A DNA stretch of 64,000 nt from Alkalimonas cellulosilytica (lineage in GTDB: Bacteria; Pseudomonadota; Gammaproteobacteria; Enterobacterales; Alteromonadaceae), in assembly GCF_036325985.1 (NCBI RefSeq), contig NZ_JAUHLI010000006.1, positions 1 to 64,000 of the forward strand, in the 5' to 3' direction. The notes under the pieces were generated by a model. It was given only the letters and a program-made list of their open reading frames with translations. It had not been told where the DNA came from and ran no database searches. Shown piece by piece: positions 43,180 to 52,469 of this stretch. Both the position numbers and the translations under genes were made by a program. Position 1 is the stretch's first letter; each line of letters begins with the position of its first letter.

Positions 43180-44550
43180 ATGTCTGTTCCCGAAAAACGC
43201 TCTTTATTGCACCATGATATAGGCTCTACCTTGTATCGAATGACGGTACCTATGCTGGTTGGTATGTTTACCTTGATGAGCTTTAACCTGGTGGATACTT
43301 TTTTTATTAGTTTATTGGGCACCAAGGAGCTGGCAGCAGTAAGCTTTACTTTTCCTGTCACCTTTACCTTTATCAGTTTAGCCATTGGACTTGGAATTGG
43401 TACCTCTGCTGTCATTGCGAAGGCACTGGGTAGCGGTAATCCGCAAGAGGCGCGATCAGATGCATTGGCAGCACTCTGGTTGGCCGTTTATTTGATGGTG
43501 ATCTTGACCTTTGTCGGCTGGTTGGTTCACGACAGCTTGTTCCGCTTGCTGGGTGCCAGTGAAACCATTTTACCGCTGATTCGCCAGTACATGCTGATTT
43601 GGCTTGCTGGTGCGGTATTTTTAATGATCCCTATGATTGGCAACAGTGTGCTCAGAGCCGCTGGTGATACCCGGCTTCCCGCTTATATTATGGCGGCAGG
43701 AGGGGTGATCAATGCCCTGTTGGATCCTTTATTAATTTTTGGCCTTGGCCCATTCCCGGCCCTTGGTATGCAGGGCGCTGCCCTTGCCAGTGTTATTTCC
43801 TGGATCTGTGGCAGCCTGGTAGTGTTGTTGGTATTGCACCAGCGTCGTTTAATTGATCAGAGCTGGCAGGTTTGGCAAACCGCCTTGCCCATTTATCGCA
43901 AGATTCTGCGAATTGGTTTTCCGGCAGCTGGCGCCAATATGTTGACTCCGCTGGCGATGGCGGTGCTTACAGCCATTATTGCCAGTTATGGGGCTGAAGC
44001 TGTCGCTGCTTTTGGGGTGGGGATCCGGCTGGAAAGTATGGCGTGTCTGGTGGTGTTGGCATTATCAACGACGTTGCCGCCTTTTATTAGTCAAAACTTT
44101 GGTGCCGGTTATCTACCTCGGGTTCAGGCGGCTTTTCAGCAGAGCATTCGCTTTATTTTTCTATGGCAGTTGGTTGTCTATGCACTGCTGTCTTTACTGG
44201 CCGTTTGGATAGCCCGTATTTTTTCATCCGATGCTGAAGTACAGCGTTTGATTCAATTATTTTTGTGGATCTTACCGCTTGGTTATGGCTTACAGGGGGT
44301 GATTATTCTAACCAATTCCTCACTTAATGCGCTGCATTTGCCATTGCAGGCACTTGGTCTTAGTATCTGTCGCTTGTTTGTCTTTTACGTTCCTTTTGCC
44401 TGGTTAGGCGGTCAGTTGGCAAGTATTCAGGGGCTTTTCATTGGCTGTGTATTGGCGAACCTTTGCATGGCATTGCTTAGCTATTACTGGTTTCAACGTG
44501 CTTTGCGTCAGGTTGAGCTATCGGCTACCCAAGCAGGAGCAGCGTCATGA
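43180..44550 (+). CDS. MATE family efflux transporter
   Basis: Multidrug/toxin exporter driven by Na+ or H+, 456 residues with about twelve hydrophobic segments in two MatE halves. TVPMLVGMFTLMSFNLVDTFFISLLG near 22-47 and GNSVLRAAGDTRLPAYIMAAGGVINALLDPLLIF near 157-190 are typical. The stop overlaps the uvrB ATG by four bases. A TACAAT (43144-43149) upstream could be its -10, though the -35 is poor. The substrates are unknown. Confidence 0.93.
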   Translation: MSVPEKRSLLHHDIGSTLYRMTVPMLVGMFTLMSFNLVDTFFISLLGTKELAAVSFTFPVTFTFISLAIGLGIGTSAVIAKALGSGNPQEARSDALAALWLAVYLMVILTFVGWLVHDSLFRLLGASETILPLIRQYMLIWLAGAVFLMIPMIGNSVLRAAGDTRLPAYIMAAGGVINALLDPLLIFGLGPFPALGMQGAALASVISWICGSLVVLLVLHQRRLIDQSWQVWQTALPIYRKILRIGFPAAGANMLTPLAMAVLTAIIASYGAEAVAAFGVGIRLESMACLVVLALSTTLPPFISQNFGAGYLPRVQAAFQQSIRFIFLWQLVVYALLSLLAVWIARIFSSDAEVQRLIQLFLWILPLGYGLQGVIILTNSSLNALHLPLQALGLSICRLFVFYVPFAWLGGQLASIQGLFIGCVLANLCMALLSYYWFQRALRQVELSATQAGAAS

Positions 44551-46535
44551 AAGCATTTCGACTGGTGTCCGATTATCAACCTGCCGGTGATCAGCCACAG
44601 GCTATTGCCAAACTGGTTGAGGGGTTGGAGGCCGGCTTGGCACATCAAACATTGCTCGGCGTTACCGGCTCGGGCAAAACCTTTACCATGGCCAATATCA
44701 TTCAGCAGGTGAGCAGGCCTACCTTGATTATGGCCCACAATAAAACCCTGGCTGCACAGTTGTATGGTGAGATGAAAGCATTTTTTCCAGACAATGCGGT
44801 CGAGTATTTTGTGTCTTACTACGATTACTATCAGCCGGAAGCCTATGTGCCATCCACCGATACCTTTATTGAAAAAGATGCCTCCATCAACGAGCACATC
44901 GAGCAAATGCGCCTGTCTGCAACCAAGGCGCTGATGGAGCGACGGGATGTCGTGATTATTGCTTCAGTGTCAGCCATCTATGGTTTGGGCGACCCCGAGT
45001 CGTATATGAAGATGCTGCTGCATCTTCGTCAGGGGGATACCCTGGATCAGCGATTTATTCTGAGGCGTTTGGCTGAACTGCAGTACCAGCGCAATGATCT
45101 GGCGTTTGAACGGGCCAGTTACCGTGTTCGTGGTGATGTGATTGATATTTTCCCGGCCGAGTCGGATAGTTTTGCTGTACGGGTAGAGCTGTTTGATGAT
45201 GAAGTGGAGCGCATCAGCTTGTTTGACCCCCTGACTGGCAGCATAGAAAAAGTAGTGTCGCGATACACTATTTATCCGAAAACCCATTATGTCACCCCGC
45301 GTGAAAAAATTCTGGCAGCCGTTGACAACATTAAAGTGGAGTTGCAACAGCGTAAGCAGCAGTTGCTGGCGGATAACAAACTGGTGGAAGAGCAACGCTT
45401 AACGCAACGTACCCAGTTTGATATAGAAATGATGGTTGAGCTCGGTTATTGCTCTGGTATTGAAAACTACTCGCGTTATCTGTCGGGCCGTATGCCGGGT
45501 GAGCCACCACCAACACTACTGGATTACTTCCCGGCCGATGGACTGATGTTTATTGACGAGTCGCATGTCACCATTTCGCAAATTGGTGCCATGTATAAAG
45601 GCGATCGTTCCCGCAAAGAAAATCTGGTCAACTATGGTTTTCGATTGCCATCGGCATTGGATAACCGGCCATTAAAGTTTGAAGAGTTTGAAAGCATTGC
45701 ACCACAACGGATTTATGTATCTGCTACTCCGGCAAAATATGAGCTGGAAAAGTCCGATGGTGAGGTAGTGGAGCAGGTGGTGCGTCCCACGGGGCTGATT
45801 GATCCGGAGATTGAAATTCGGCCTGTTGCCAGCCAGGTCGATGATTTGTTATCCGAGGCCTACCTGCGGGCGAAACGCAATGAGCGGGTCCTGGTCACCA
45901 CGCTAACCAAGAAAATGGCCGAAGACTTGACCGATTATTTGCAGGAACACCAGGTCAAGGTGCGCTATCTGCACTCGGATATTGATACGGTGGAGCGGGT
46001 CGAAATTATCCGTGATTTGCGTTTAGGTGTGTTTGATGTCTTGGTAGGGATCAATTTACTGCGGGAAGGGTTGGATATTCCCGAAGTCTCACTGGTAGCT
46101 ATATTGGATGCGGATAAAGAAGGTTTTTTACGATCGGATCGATCACTGATACAAACCATAGGGCGTGCCGCCCGCAACTTGCATGGTAAAGCCATCTTGT
46201 ATGCTGATAGCATCACGGGCTCGATGCAGCGAGCTATTGATGAGACTGAGCGTCGCCGTAACAAGCAAGTTGCGTTTAATGATGCCCATGGCATTACGCC
46301 CAAAGGCTTGACTAAGAAAATCGCCGATGTGATGGATTTAGCGCAGCAGCCATCTGAGCTGCAAAATGTGGCCGAACAAGCGGCCGCGTATCGTCATGAT
46401 CAAAACGCACTGGCTGATGAGATGAAATCACTCGAGAGCAAAATGCGCTTGCATGCCGAAAACCTGGAGTTTGAGCAGGCGGCTGCATGTCGCGATCGAT
46501 TGCAGCAACTGCAGCAGCAGTTGTTGAATGACTGA
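44547..46535 (+). CDS. uvrB: Excinuclease ABC subunit B (UvrB)
   Basis: Helicase-like damage-verification subunit of nucleotide excision repair. The 662-residue protein has Walker A GVTGSGKTFTMAN near 38, the beta-hairpin region YYDYYQPEAYVPSTDTFIEKD near 92, DESHVTISQ as the DEAD-like box near 338, the C-terminal helicase motifs, and a UVR domain at the end (EMKSLESKMRLHAENLEFEQAA). Its ATG overlaps the MATE stop. I saw no LexA box directly ahead of uvrB or of the MATE gene. Confidence 0.97.
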   Translation: MKAFRLVSDYQPAGDQPQAIAKLVEGLEAGLAHQTLLGVTGSGKTFTMANIIQQVSRPTLIMAHNKTLAAQLYGEMKAFFPDNAVEYFVSYYDYYQPEAYVPSTDTFIEKDASINEHIEQMRLSATKALMERRDVVIIASVSAIYGLGDPESYMKMLLHLRQGDTLDQRFILRRLAELQYQRNDLAFERASYRVRGDVIDIFPAESDSFAVRVELFDDEVERISLFDPLTGSIEKVVSRYTIYPKTHYVTPREKILAAVDNIKVELQQRKQQLLADNKLVEEQRLTQRTQFDIEMMVELGYCSGIENYSRYLSGRMPGEPPPTLLDYFPADGLMFIDESHVTISQIGAMYKGDRSRKENLVNYGFRLPSALDNRPLKFEEFESIAPQRIYVSATPAKYELEKSDGEVVEQVVRPTGLIDPEIEIRPVASQVDDLLSEAYLRAKRNERVLVTTLTKKMAEDLTDYLQEHQVKVRYLHSDIDTVERVEIIRDLRLGVFDVLVGINLLREGLDIPEVSLVAILDADKEGFLRSDRSLIQTIGRAARNLHGKAILYADSITGSMQRAIDETERRRNKQVAFNDAHGITPKGLTKKIADVMDLAQQPSELQNVAEQAAAYRHDQNALADEMKSLESKMRLHAENLEFEQAAACRDRLQQLQQQLLND

Positions 46536-46647
46536 GCAATCAAATGCGCAGTCCCCCCTGGTCGTGCTACTATTCAGTTTTCATTAAGATTCAAAACGCT
46601 AGCATGCCGCCAATCGTATTATTGAGTAATGTAAGGGATAAGAAATT

Positions 46648-47433
46648 ATGAAGCGTACTCTGCTTGCCTCGTTGTTGTCGGTGGTTTCAGTGACCACGAT
46701 GGCAACCACTTATCAGCATGAATCGAGCATTCATTACAACTGGGGTGATGTAGCTCAGGCTGATTTACAGCGCTATGACTTGTCGCATCGCTTTTATCTG
46801 TCACCTGTACAGGGAAACGTCGCAGCCCCGTTAGCTGAGGCGGCATTCCTGGGCCGTAACAGCAGTGTGTTCGGTGACTATGTGCGTGGCACTTTGAAAG
46901 AAGATGGCGTCAGAGAAAGCTTCTCTGCCTGGCGCCTCGGTGGTGAATACATGGACAGTAGCCATAACTTCTACGTTGGCTTTGAATTCGAAAGCCTCAA
47001 CCGTTCAAGCACCAAATCGGCGCTGACGCAGTTAGGTTACTTTGTTGATTCGGATTGGTTAGTGACTTTTGACATCGATCATATCCGTCCGGATAGCATC
47101 GGTACCCGGACTGAGTTTGGTTTTAGCACAAAGAAACTGATGCGCTTACCAACAGGGGATCACCTGAGTGTAGAAGCCAGCTACCGTGATTTACGCAGCA
47201 CCAGCCGGAATGCTTACAGTTTCGGTGGTGACTACTATTTTGGCAAAGCCTTATCGGTTGGTTTGTTTTATGATTGGACATCAAAAAACATGATCAGCAC
47301 TGAAAGAGACTCTTTCACGGTACGTGGTCAATGGTTCCCGATGCCTAATTTGGCAGTTCGAGCCGCAGTCAGCTTTGACAGCCCTGAAACCGGTGAAGAC
47401 TTGTACACGGTAGGCGCCAGTTACCGCTTCTAA
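46648..47433 (+). CDS. Putative outer-membrane porin
   Basis: A 261-residue exported protein. The first 20 residues (MKRTLLASLLSVVSVTTMAT) look like a Sec signal peptide. The rest is rich in alternating polar/aromatic strands and ends in ASYRF, a C-terminal aromatic of the kind recognised by the BAM complex. A small barrel, probably of 12-14 strands, is likely. It matches the putative porins of Alteromonadales rather than classical trimeric porins. The substrate is unknown. Confidence 0.8.
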   Translation: MKRTLLASLLSVVSVTTMATTYQHESSIHYNWGDVAQADLQRYDLSHRFYLSPVQGNVAAPLAEAAFLGRNSSVFGDYVRGTLKEDGVRESFSAWRLGGEYMDSSHNFYVGFEFESLNRSSTKSALTQLGYFVDSDWLVTFDIDHIRPDSIGTRTEFGFSTKKLMRLPTGDHLSVEASYRDLRSTSRNAYSFGGDYYFGKALSVGLFYDWTSKNMISTERDSFTVRGQWFPMPNLAVRAAVSFDSPETGEDLYTVGASYRF

Positions 47434-47444
47434 TGTTGCTTTGC

Positions 47445-47473
47445 TTTCAGCCCGGCAGATTGTCGGGCTGAAA
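47445..47473. terminator. Hairpin between convergent genes
   Basis: TTTCAGCCCG (47445-47454) pairs perfectly with CGGGCTGAAA (47464-47473), 9-base loop. It overlaps the last codons of the GGDEF gene and lies 12 bp after the porin stop. A-rich and T-rich flanks are modest; it may stop transcription from both sides. Confidence 0.55.
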
Positions 47474-48967
47474 AATACAAAAGCAGTTCCGTCCTTTTGC
47501 TTTGGCTTGATAGAGGGCTGTATCGGCCTGACGAATTAGCTCACTGGGATTGGTCGTTTTATCCGGGTTTACCAGTGTTGCTCCTATACTAATCGTCAAT
47601 CGTTGCGCTGCTGAAAACAAATGTTCCTGTTGCAGCTGCTCAATACTTGTCCGCAACGTTTCTGCCAGTTGGGTTAACTCATCGGCGTTACTGACAGGCA
47701 CAAGAATAGCAAACTCCTCTCCACCGAAGCGTGCAACCAGTTCCCCTTGTCTTTTTAACGTCTGGCTCAGCGTTCTGGCCACTTGTTTTAGCGCGTCATC
47801 ACCTGCCAGGTGACCGTAGCTATCGTTGTATTGTTTGAAATGATCGATGTCTGCCAGCATGAAACCCAGGGGGAGTTGATAACGAGCACAGCGTTGCAGC
47901 TCATGCTGAAGTAAGGTATCGAACTGACGCCGATTAGCGATGCCGGTCAGACCATCACGGCTGGCCAGCTCTTGCAGCTCAAGGTTGGCTTGCATCAGTT
48001 CCTGTTGCATTTGTTTTAATGACAAACGATAGTTCACATTTTGAATGGTGTTGCCAATCATGTTGCCAACCAGTTTCAGGCGGCGGATATCACTGGCTGT
48101 CCAGGCTCTTTTGCGGGCGACCATATCACAGCCAACAAAACCCAGTAATTTGTCCTGGTTTGTCATGGCGGAGCACAACACCGATTGAATATCCTCCCGC
48201 TCAAACTCTTGTTGTTCGGCGCTGGCCTCGTCTGGTAAAAGAGTGACATCACGCACGGCAAAGATAAAATCAGATTGCATCACGCGCCAAAAGTAAGGCA
48301 GGGCAGCCTCTGGCACTTGCTGTAAGTTGGCTTTGTGGGAGGCAATGCCATCACGTACCCATTCATGCGTGTTGCTCATTGTCTGCATATCGTCACTAAA
48401 TAAAAAAACATAGCTGCGATCGGCATGGCAAAATTCACCCAGAGCGGATAAGGCATCTTCAATGTGTATATCCAGTTGCTCTGGCTGCACATTAATCAAT
48501 TCAGCTGAAATTAGCGACATAAGCTTATCAAAGGCCAGAGCTTCCTCCAGCTCATTCTCATCGTAGACAGATCTTTGACTATCTCGAATGACACCTTTGC
48601 CTTGCTCCGGGGTGAGTGCCACCAGCACGGAGTTGCTTAGGGTAAAACTGAGCTGAACCAGCTGAGAGCTTAGTTGTAATCTTTGTTTGCTTCCTGCCAA
48701 CCGAACTTGCTGGTGGACTACTGAACCGCTTAGAGCTAACAATAAAGGGTTTTGTACCAGGCTTAACAGCTCTTCACTATCCGGCTCGATGAGCTCAATG
48801 AGCCGGATATCGCTCAGGTTGAGAACAGGTTCAGGCAAGCTAAGTAATAGCCGTGCTTGTTGGTTGGCATAGATCTGTGGCTTGGCGGTATCTTTGAGCA
48901 ACACCGCCACAGGTAATGCATCGATGATCGCCCAATAATGTGGCGTATCCTGTTGTTCAGCTGGCAT
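47447..48967 (-). CDS. Diguanylate cyclase with PAS and GAF domains
   Basis: A 506-residue soluble signalling protein. It has a PAS-like N-terminus (about 8-110), a GAF domain (about 155-310, with HADRSYVFLFSDD) and a C-terminal GGDEF domain (about 335-500). The catalytic RFGGEEFAIL motif is intact, as are DGLTGIANRRQFD and ADIDHFKQYND, so it should make cyclic di-GMP from two GTP. There is no membrane segment; the signal it senses is unknown. Confidence 0.92.
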   Translation of the reverse strand: MPAEQQDTPHYWAIIDALPVAVLLKDTAKPQIYANQQARLLLSLPEPVLNLSDIRLIELIEPDSEELLSLVQNPLLLALSGSVVHQQVRLAGSKQRLQLSSQLVQLSFTLSNSVLVALTPEQGKGVIRDSQRSVYDENELEEALAFDKLMSLISAELINVQPEQLDIHIEDALSALGEFCHADRSYVFLFSDDMQTMSNTHEWVRDGIASHKANLQQVPEAALPYFWRVMQSDFIFAVRDVTLLPDEASAEQQEFEREDIQSVLCSAMTNQDKLLGFVGCDMVARKRAWTASDIRRLKLVGNMIGNTIQNVNYRLSLKQMQQELMQANLELQELASRDGLTGIANRRQFDTLLQHELQRCARYQLPLGFMLADIDHFKQYNDSYGHLAGDDALKQVARTLSQTLKRQGELVARFGGEEFAILVPVSNADELTQLAETLRTSIEQLQQEHLFSAAQRLTISIGATLVNPDKTTNPSELIRQADTALYQAKAKGRNCFCIFQPDNLPG

Positions 48968-49024
48968 AAATATCTCTGATACAAGCGTGTTTAGCGCTCA
49001 CTTATATTGATTAGCATAATCCAG

Positions 49025-49624
49025 TTAGCGCACAGCTCCAAGTGGGGGCTCATCATCGGATACCCATACCAGTTGCTTAAAATGTACACGGCACATGGAC
49101 ACATAACGTTCGTTACCACCAATTTGAATTTGGTCGCCATGGCGACTTGGTTTGCCATCTGCATCCAGTCGCACCACAAAGTTTGCTTTGCGACCACAAT
49201 GGCACACGGTTTTCAACTCGATCAGTTTATCGGCCCAGGCCAATAAAGCCTCACTGCCTGCAAAGGTATTGCCGGCAAAGTCGGTACGAAGCCCATAGGC
49301 CAGCACAGGAATTTTGAGCGTATCCACAACATCGGTTAGCTGTCGCACCTGAGCTCTGCTTAAAAATTGCGCTTCATCAATCAGCACACAATCAACAGGG
49401 CTTGATTTGAGCGCCTGGTAAAAATGAAAATCAGCGTCGAACAGGGTGGCAGGCATGGATAAGCCAATGCGGGAACTGATCACCCCCTCGCCAAAACGGT
49501 TATCAATGGCTGCGGTAAATAAAGCAACCTGCATGCCACGCTCACGGTAATTGTAGGCGCTTTGCAGCAAGGAGGTGGATTTACCGGCATTCATGGCCGA
49601 GTAGTAGAAATAAAGTTGAGCCAT
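49025..49624 (-). CDS. tdk: Thymidine kinase
   Basis: Type II thymidine kinase, phosphorylating thymidine with ATP in nucleotide salvage. The 199-residue protein has the P-loop SAMNAGKSTSLLQ near 8-20, CVLIDEAQFLSRAQV near 84-98 with the catalytic Glu, and zinc-binding cysteines in CHCGRKANF and in the late CRVHFK. Length is normal. The start at 49624 follows the GGGTCCTT region. Confidence 0.95.
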   Translation of the reverse strand: MAQLYFYYSAMNAGKSTSLLQSAYNYRERGMQVALFTAAIDNRFGEGVISSRIGLSMPATLFDADFHFYQALKSSPVDCVLIDEAQFLSRAQVRQLTDVVDTLKIPVLAYGLRTDFAGNTFAGSEALLAWADKLIELKTVCHCGRKANFVVRLDADGKPSRHGDQIQIGGNERYVSMCRVHFKQLVWVSDDEPPLGAVR

Positions 49625-49771
49625 AAGGACCCCGACAGGTAAATGATGCGAGTATATCAGAGCCTGCTATGAAATTGAGCGCTTTGTTGAAGCTTGTAGA
49701 GCCAGCGCTGGTATCCGCACTTCGGATGCTATAAGCTGAGCAAAATTTTGGACTGTAAAAGGAATAAAGGA

Positions 49772-50191
49772 ATGGATAAGTGGTTGCTATTGACGGTCTT
49801 TGCTCAGGTATTGCTCACCAGTGTGGTACTGGTGTTGATGGGGCGACGTCGTTTTGCCGCTGCCCGTCGGGGGGAGCTATCCATGGATGCCTTTCAACTG
49901 ATGCAATTGGATAAAGCCAGTGCTCAGGTGATTGCAACCGGCCGCAATTTTGACAATCAGTTTCAAATGCCCATGCTGTATTTGTTTTCCGTGGTGTTTA
50001 TTTTACAACAAGGGTTGGCTGACACGGCTTTTGTATTGATGGGAGCCTTTTATCTGTTTTTGCGGGTCTGCCACGCTGTGATCCATACGGGCAGTAACCG
50101 CTTACGCTGGCGTTTTCGCACCTTCATTTACAGCTGTGCCGTGCTGTGGGTGATATGGCTGCGTTTGCTATGGTTGGTTTTTTTCGGATAA
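49772..50191 (+). CDS. MAPEG family membrane protein
   Basis: A 139-residue membrane protein with about four hydrophobic segments. DNQFQMPMLYLFSVVF near 66 and RVCHAVIHTGSNRLRWRF near 99 match the MAPEG family (eicosanoid/glutathione metabolism in eukaryotes, role unclear in bacteria). GGA lies eight bases before the ATG at 49772; a TTG 24 bases upstream is less likely. A DUF2750 gene follows 36 bp downstream. Confidence 0.87.
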   Translation: MDKWLLLTVFAQVLLTSVVLVLMGRRRFAAARRGELSMDAFQLMQLDKASAQVIATGRNFDNQFQMPMLYLFSVVFILQQGLADTAFVLMGAFYLFLRVCHAVIHTGSNRLRWRFRTFIYSCAVLWVIWLRLLWLVFFG

Positions 50192-50227
50192 TTTGACCGG
50201 TCTGCACCGGCAATAGTGAGGAAAGTG

Positions 50228-50614
50228 ATGGAATATCAATTAAATCAAGATGAGCTCGATAAGTTAGTTCAATTAACTCCGGAGCAGCGATACGACTATT
50301 TTGTGCATGCAGCTGCAGACTTGGACGCCATTTGGATCCTGGTGGACGACGAAGGCTTTGTGCTGGTAAGCGCCGAAGATGAGCGCTGCATCCCGGTGTG
50401 GCCTCATGCAGAGTTGGCTGAGCTGTGGATTGACGGTGAGTGGAGCGAGTGCCAGGCGCAATCGATTCCTTTAACCACCTGGCTGGAAAAATGGACCACT
50501 GGTTTGCAGGGCGATGAACTGGCAATTGCGGTGTTCCCGGATGCTGAAGGGCCAGGTGTAGTGGTCAGTCCGGTTGAGCTGGAAGAGGCCTTGCAGGCTG
50601 AATTAAGCGAGTAA
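50228..50614 (+). CDS. DUF2750 family protein
   Basis: A 128-residue acidic protein of DUF2750: YDYFVHAAADLDAIWILVDDEGFVLV near 20-45 and CIPVWPHAELAELW are characteristic. Function unknown; the family is cytoplasmic. GTGAGGAAAGTG precedes the ATG at 50228, a strong ribosome site. A GTG 12 bases earlier is part of that site. Confidence 0.87.
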   Translation: MEYQLNQDELDKLVQLTPEQRYDYFVHAAADLDAIWILVDDEGFVLVSAEDERCIPVWPHAELAELWIDGEWSECQAQSIPLTTWLEKWTTGLQGDELAIAVFPDAEGPGVVVSPVELEEALQAELSE

Positions 50615-50618
50615 ATGA

Positions 50619-50654
50619 AACCGCTACAAGGCCTAAACAGGCCTTGTAGCGGTT
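50619..50654. terminator. Bidirectional hairpin terminator
   Basis: A 15-bp perfect stem (50619-50633 with 50640-50654) around a 6-base loop, between the ends of the DUF2750 gene (plus) and proS (minus). The outer arms end in AA/TT only, so the T-run is short on both strands. Confidence 0.6.
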
Positions 50655-50661
50655 AAGCGCA

Positions 50662-52392
50662 TTAAACAGCCTGGACTCTGGCCTGCATTTCAGCCACCAC
50701 GGCATCCAAAGTCAGCAAGGATTTTTCGCCACTGCGGCGGTGCTTGTATTCCACTTGCTGCTGATCCAGGTTGCGCTCACCAATGACAATCTGGTGCGGA
50801 ATACCAATCAGCTCCATATCGGCAAACATCACACCTGGCCGCTCTTTGCGATCATCAAACAGTACCTCGAAGCCAGCCGCAGTCAGTTGTTGATACAATT
50901 GCTCAGCGGCTTGTTGAATGCGCACAGACTTGTGCATATTCATTGGGATCAGGGCGATCTGGAAAGGCGCAATGGCGTCTGGCCAGATAATGCCATGTTC
51001 GTCATGGTTTTGCTCAATGGCTGCCGCCATAATGCGTGACACCCCAATGCCGTAGCAGCCCATGGTCAGGATCTGGTTCTTGCCATCTTCATTCAGTACA
51101 CCAGCCTTCATTGCCTGAGAATATTTATCGCCTAACTGGAAGATGTGACCAACTTCAATACCGCGACGGATCTCCAGGGTGCCCTGACCGCAAGGGCTGG
51201 CATCACCGCTGACCACATTGCGCAAATCAGCTGTTTCAAATTCTGGTACATCCCGCAGCCAGTTCGCTCCGGTTAAATGAAAGCCGGTCTCGTTAGCGCC
51301 ACAAACAAAATCAGCCAAGGCTGCTGCGCTGTGATCGACAATCACAGGAATAGGAAGCCCAACCGGGCCAACCGAGCCTGGCAGGGCACCGGTCAGCTGC
51401 TGCACTTCTGCTTCAGTAGCAAAGCTCAGCGGCTGAGCTACCCGCGGATGCTTTTCGGCTTTCACTTCATTCAGTTGATGATCGCCGCGCAGGACCAGGG
51501 CAACAAAGGCCGGTCCGGTTGCTTCCGCATCTTGCTCAGCCCGAACAAACAGCGTTTTGGCAATGCTTGTGGGTTCGATCGCCAGTAAAGTGGCCACTTC
51601 ATCTACACTGGCGGCATTGGGTGTACTGACCTTGTTCAACGCCTCAGCTGGTGCTGCTCGCTCGCTTTGCGGCGGTAGGGCAGCTGCCATTTCGACATTG
51701 GCCGCATAATCACTGCCGTTCGAGAAAGCGATGGCATCTTCACCGGAGCTTGCCAGCACATGAAATTCGTGCGAAACACTGCCTCCAATGGCACCACTAT
51801 CTGCCAGCACCGCCCGAAAATCCAACCCCAAACGGGTAAAGATATTGCTGTAAGCCTGGTACATGACATCGTAGGTTTTTTGCAGGCAATCCTGTGACAG
51901 ATGAAAAGAGTAGGCATCTTTCATCAGAAATTCACGAGCGCGCATCACGCCAAAGCGCGGCCGCCGCTCATCGCGGAACTTGGTCTGAATTTGGTACAGA
52001 TTCAATGGCAGTTGTTTGTAGCTAGTAACTTCACGGCGGATCAGGTCGGTGATCACTTCTTCGTGCGTTGGTCCCAGCACAAAATCACGTTGATGACGAT
52101 CCTGAAAGCGCAGCAGTTCAGCATCCATCTGCTCCCAGCGGCCACTTTCCTGCCACAGCTCAGCATTTTGCACCATGGGCATCAATACTTCGATGGCGCC
52201 GGCTTTATCCAACTCTTCACGAACAATGCGTTCTACTTTGCGCAAGGTTCGCACGCCGGTTGGCAGGTAAGTGTACAAGCCGGATGCCAGCCGGCGGACC
52301 ATACCAGCACGCAGCATCAGCTTATGGCTGATGACCTCTGCATCGGCTGGGTTTTCTTTCATGGTGGAGAGTAAATACTGGCTACTGCGCAT
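50662..52392 (-). CDS. proS: Prolyl-tRNA synthetase
   Basis: Class II aminoacyl-tRNA synthetase that charges tRNA-Pro. The 576-residue protein starts MRSSQYLLSTMKENPADAEV; motif 2 lies in QIQTKFRDERRPRFGVMRAREFLMKDAYSF near 140-170. The INS editing domain (about 230-400), which clears Ala-tRNA-Pro, is present, so this is the bacterial long form. Motif 3 and the anticodon-binding domain close it. I took the ATG at 52392; the reading frame extends 25 codons upstream without support. Confidence 0.96.
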   Translation of the reverse strand: MRSSQYLLSTMKENPADAEVISHKLMLRAGMVRRLASGLYTYLPTGVRTLRKVERIVREELDKAGAIEVLMPMVQNAELWQESGRWEQMDAELLRFQDRHQRDFVLGPTHEEVITDLIRREVTSYKQLPLNLYQIQTKFRDERRPRFGVMRAREFLMKDAYSFHLSQDCLQKTYDVMYQAYSNIFTRLGLDFRAVLADSGAIGGSVSHEFHVLASSGEDAIAFSNGSDYAANVEMAAALPPQSERAAPAEALNKVSTPNAASVDEVATLLAIEPTSIAKTLFVRAEQDAEATGPAFVALVLRGDHQLNEVKAEKHPRVAQPLSFATEAEVQQLTGALPGSVGPVGLPIPVIVDHSAAALADFVCGANETGFHLTGANWLRDVPEFETADLRNVVSGDASPCGQGTLEIRRGIEVGHIFQLGDKYSQAMKAGVLNEDGKNQILTMGCYGIGVSRIMAAAIEQNHDEHGIIWPDAIAPFQIALIPMNMHKSVRIQQAAEQLYQQLTAAGFEVLFDDRKERPGVMFADMELIGIPHQIVIGERNLDQQQVEYKHRRSGEKSLLTLDAVVAEMQARVQAV

Positions 52393-52469
52393 TGTCGGCC
52401 CTGTCTGCAGTTTATAAAATTGCCGTATTCTAGCAAGGGCATGACGGCAACGCCATGCCCAATCCATAG

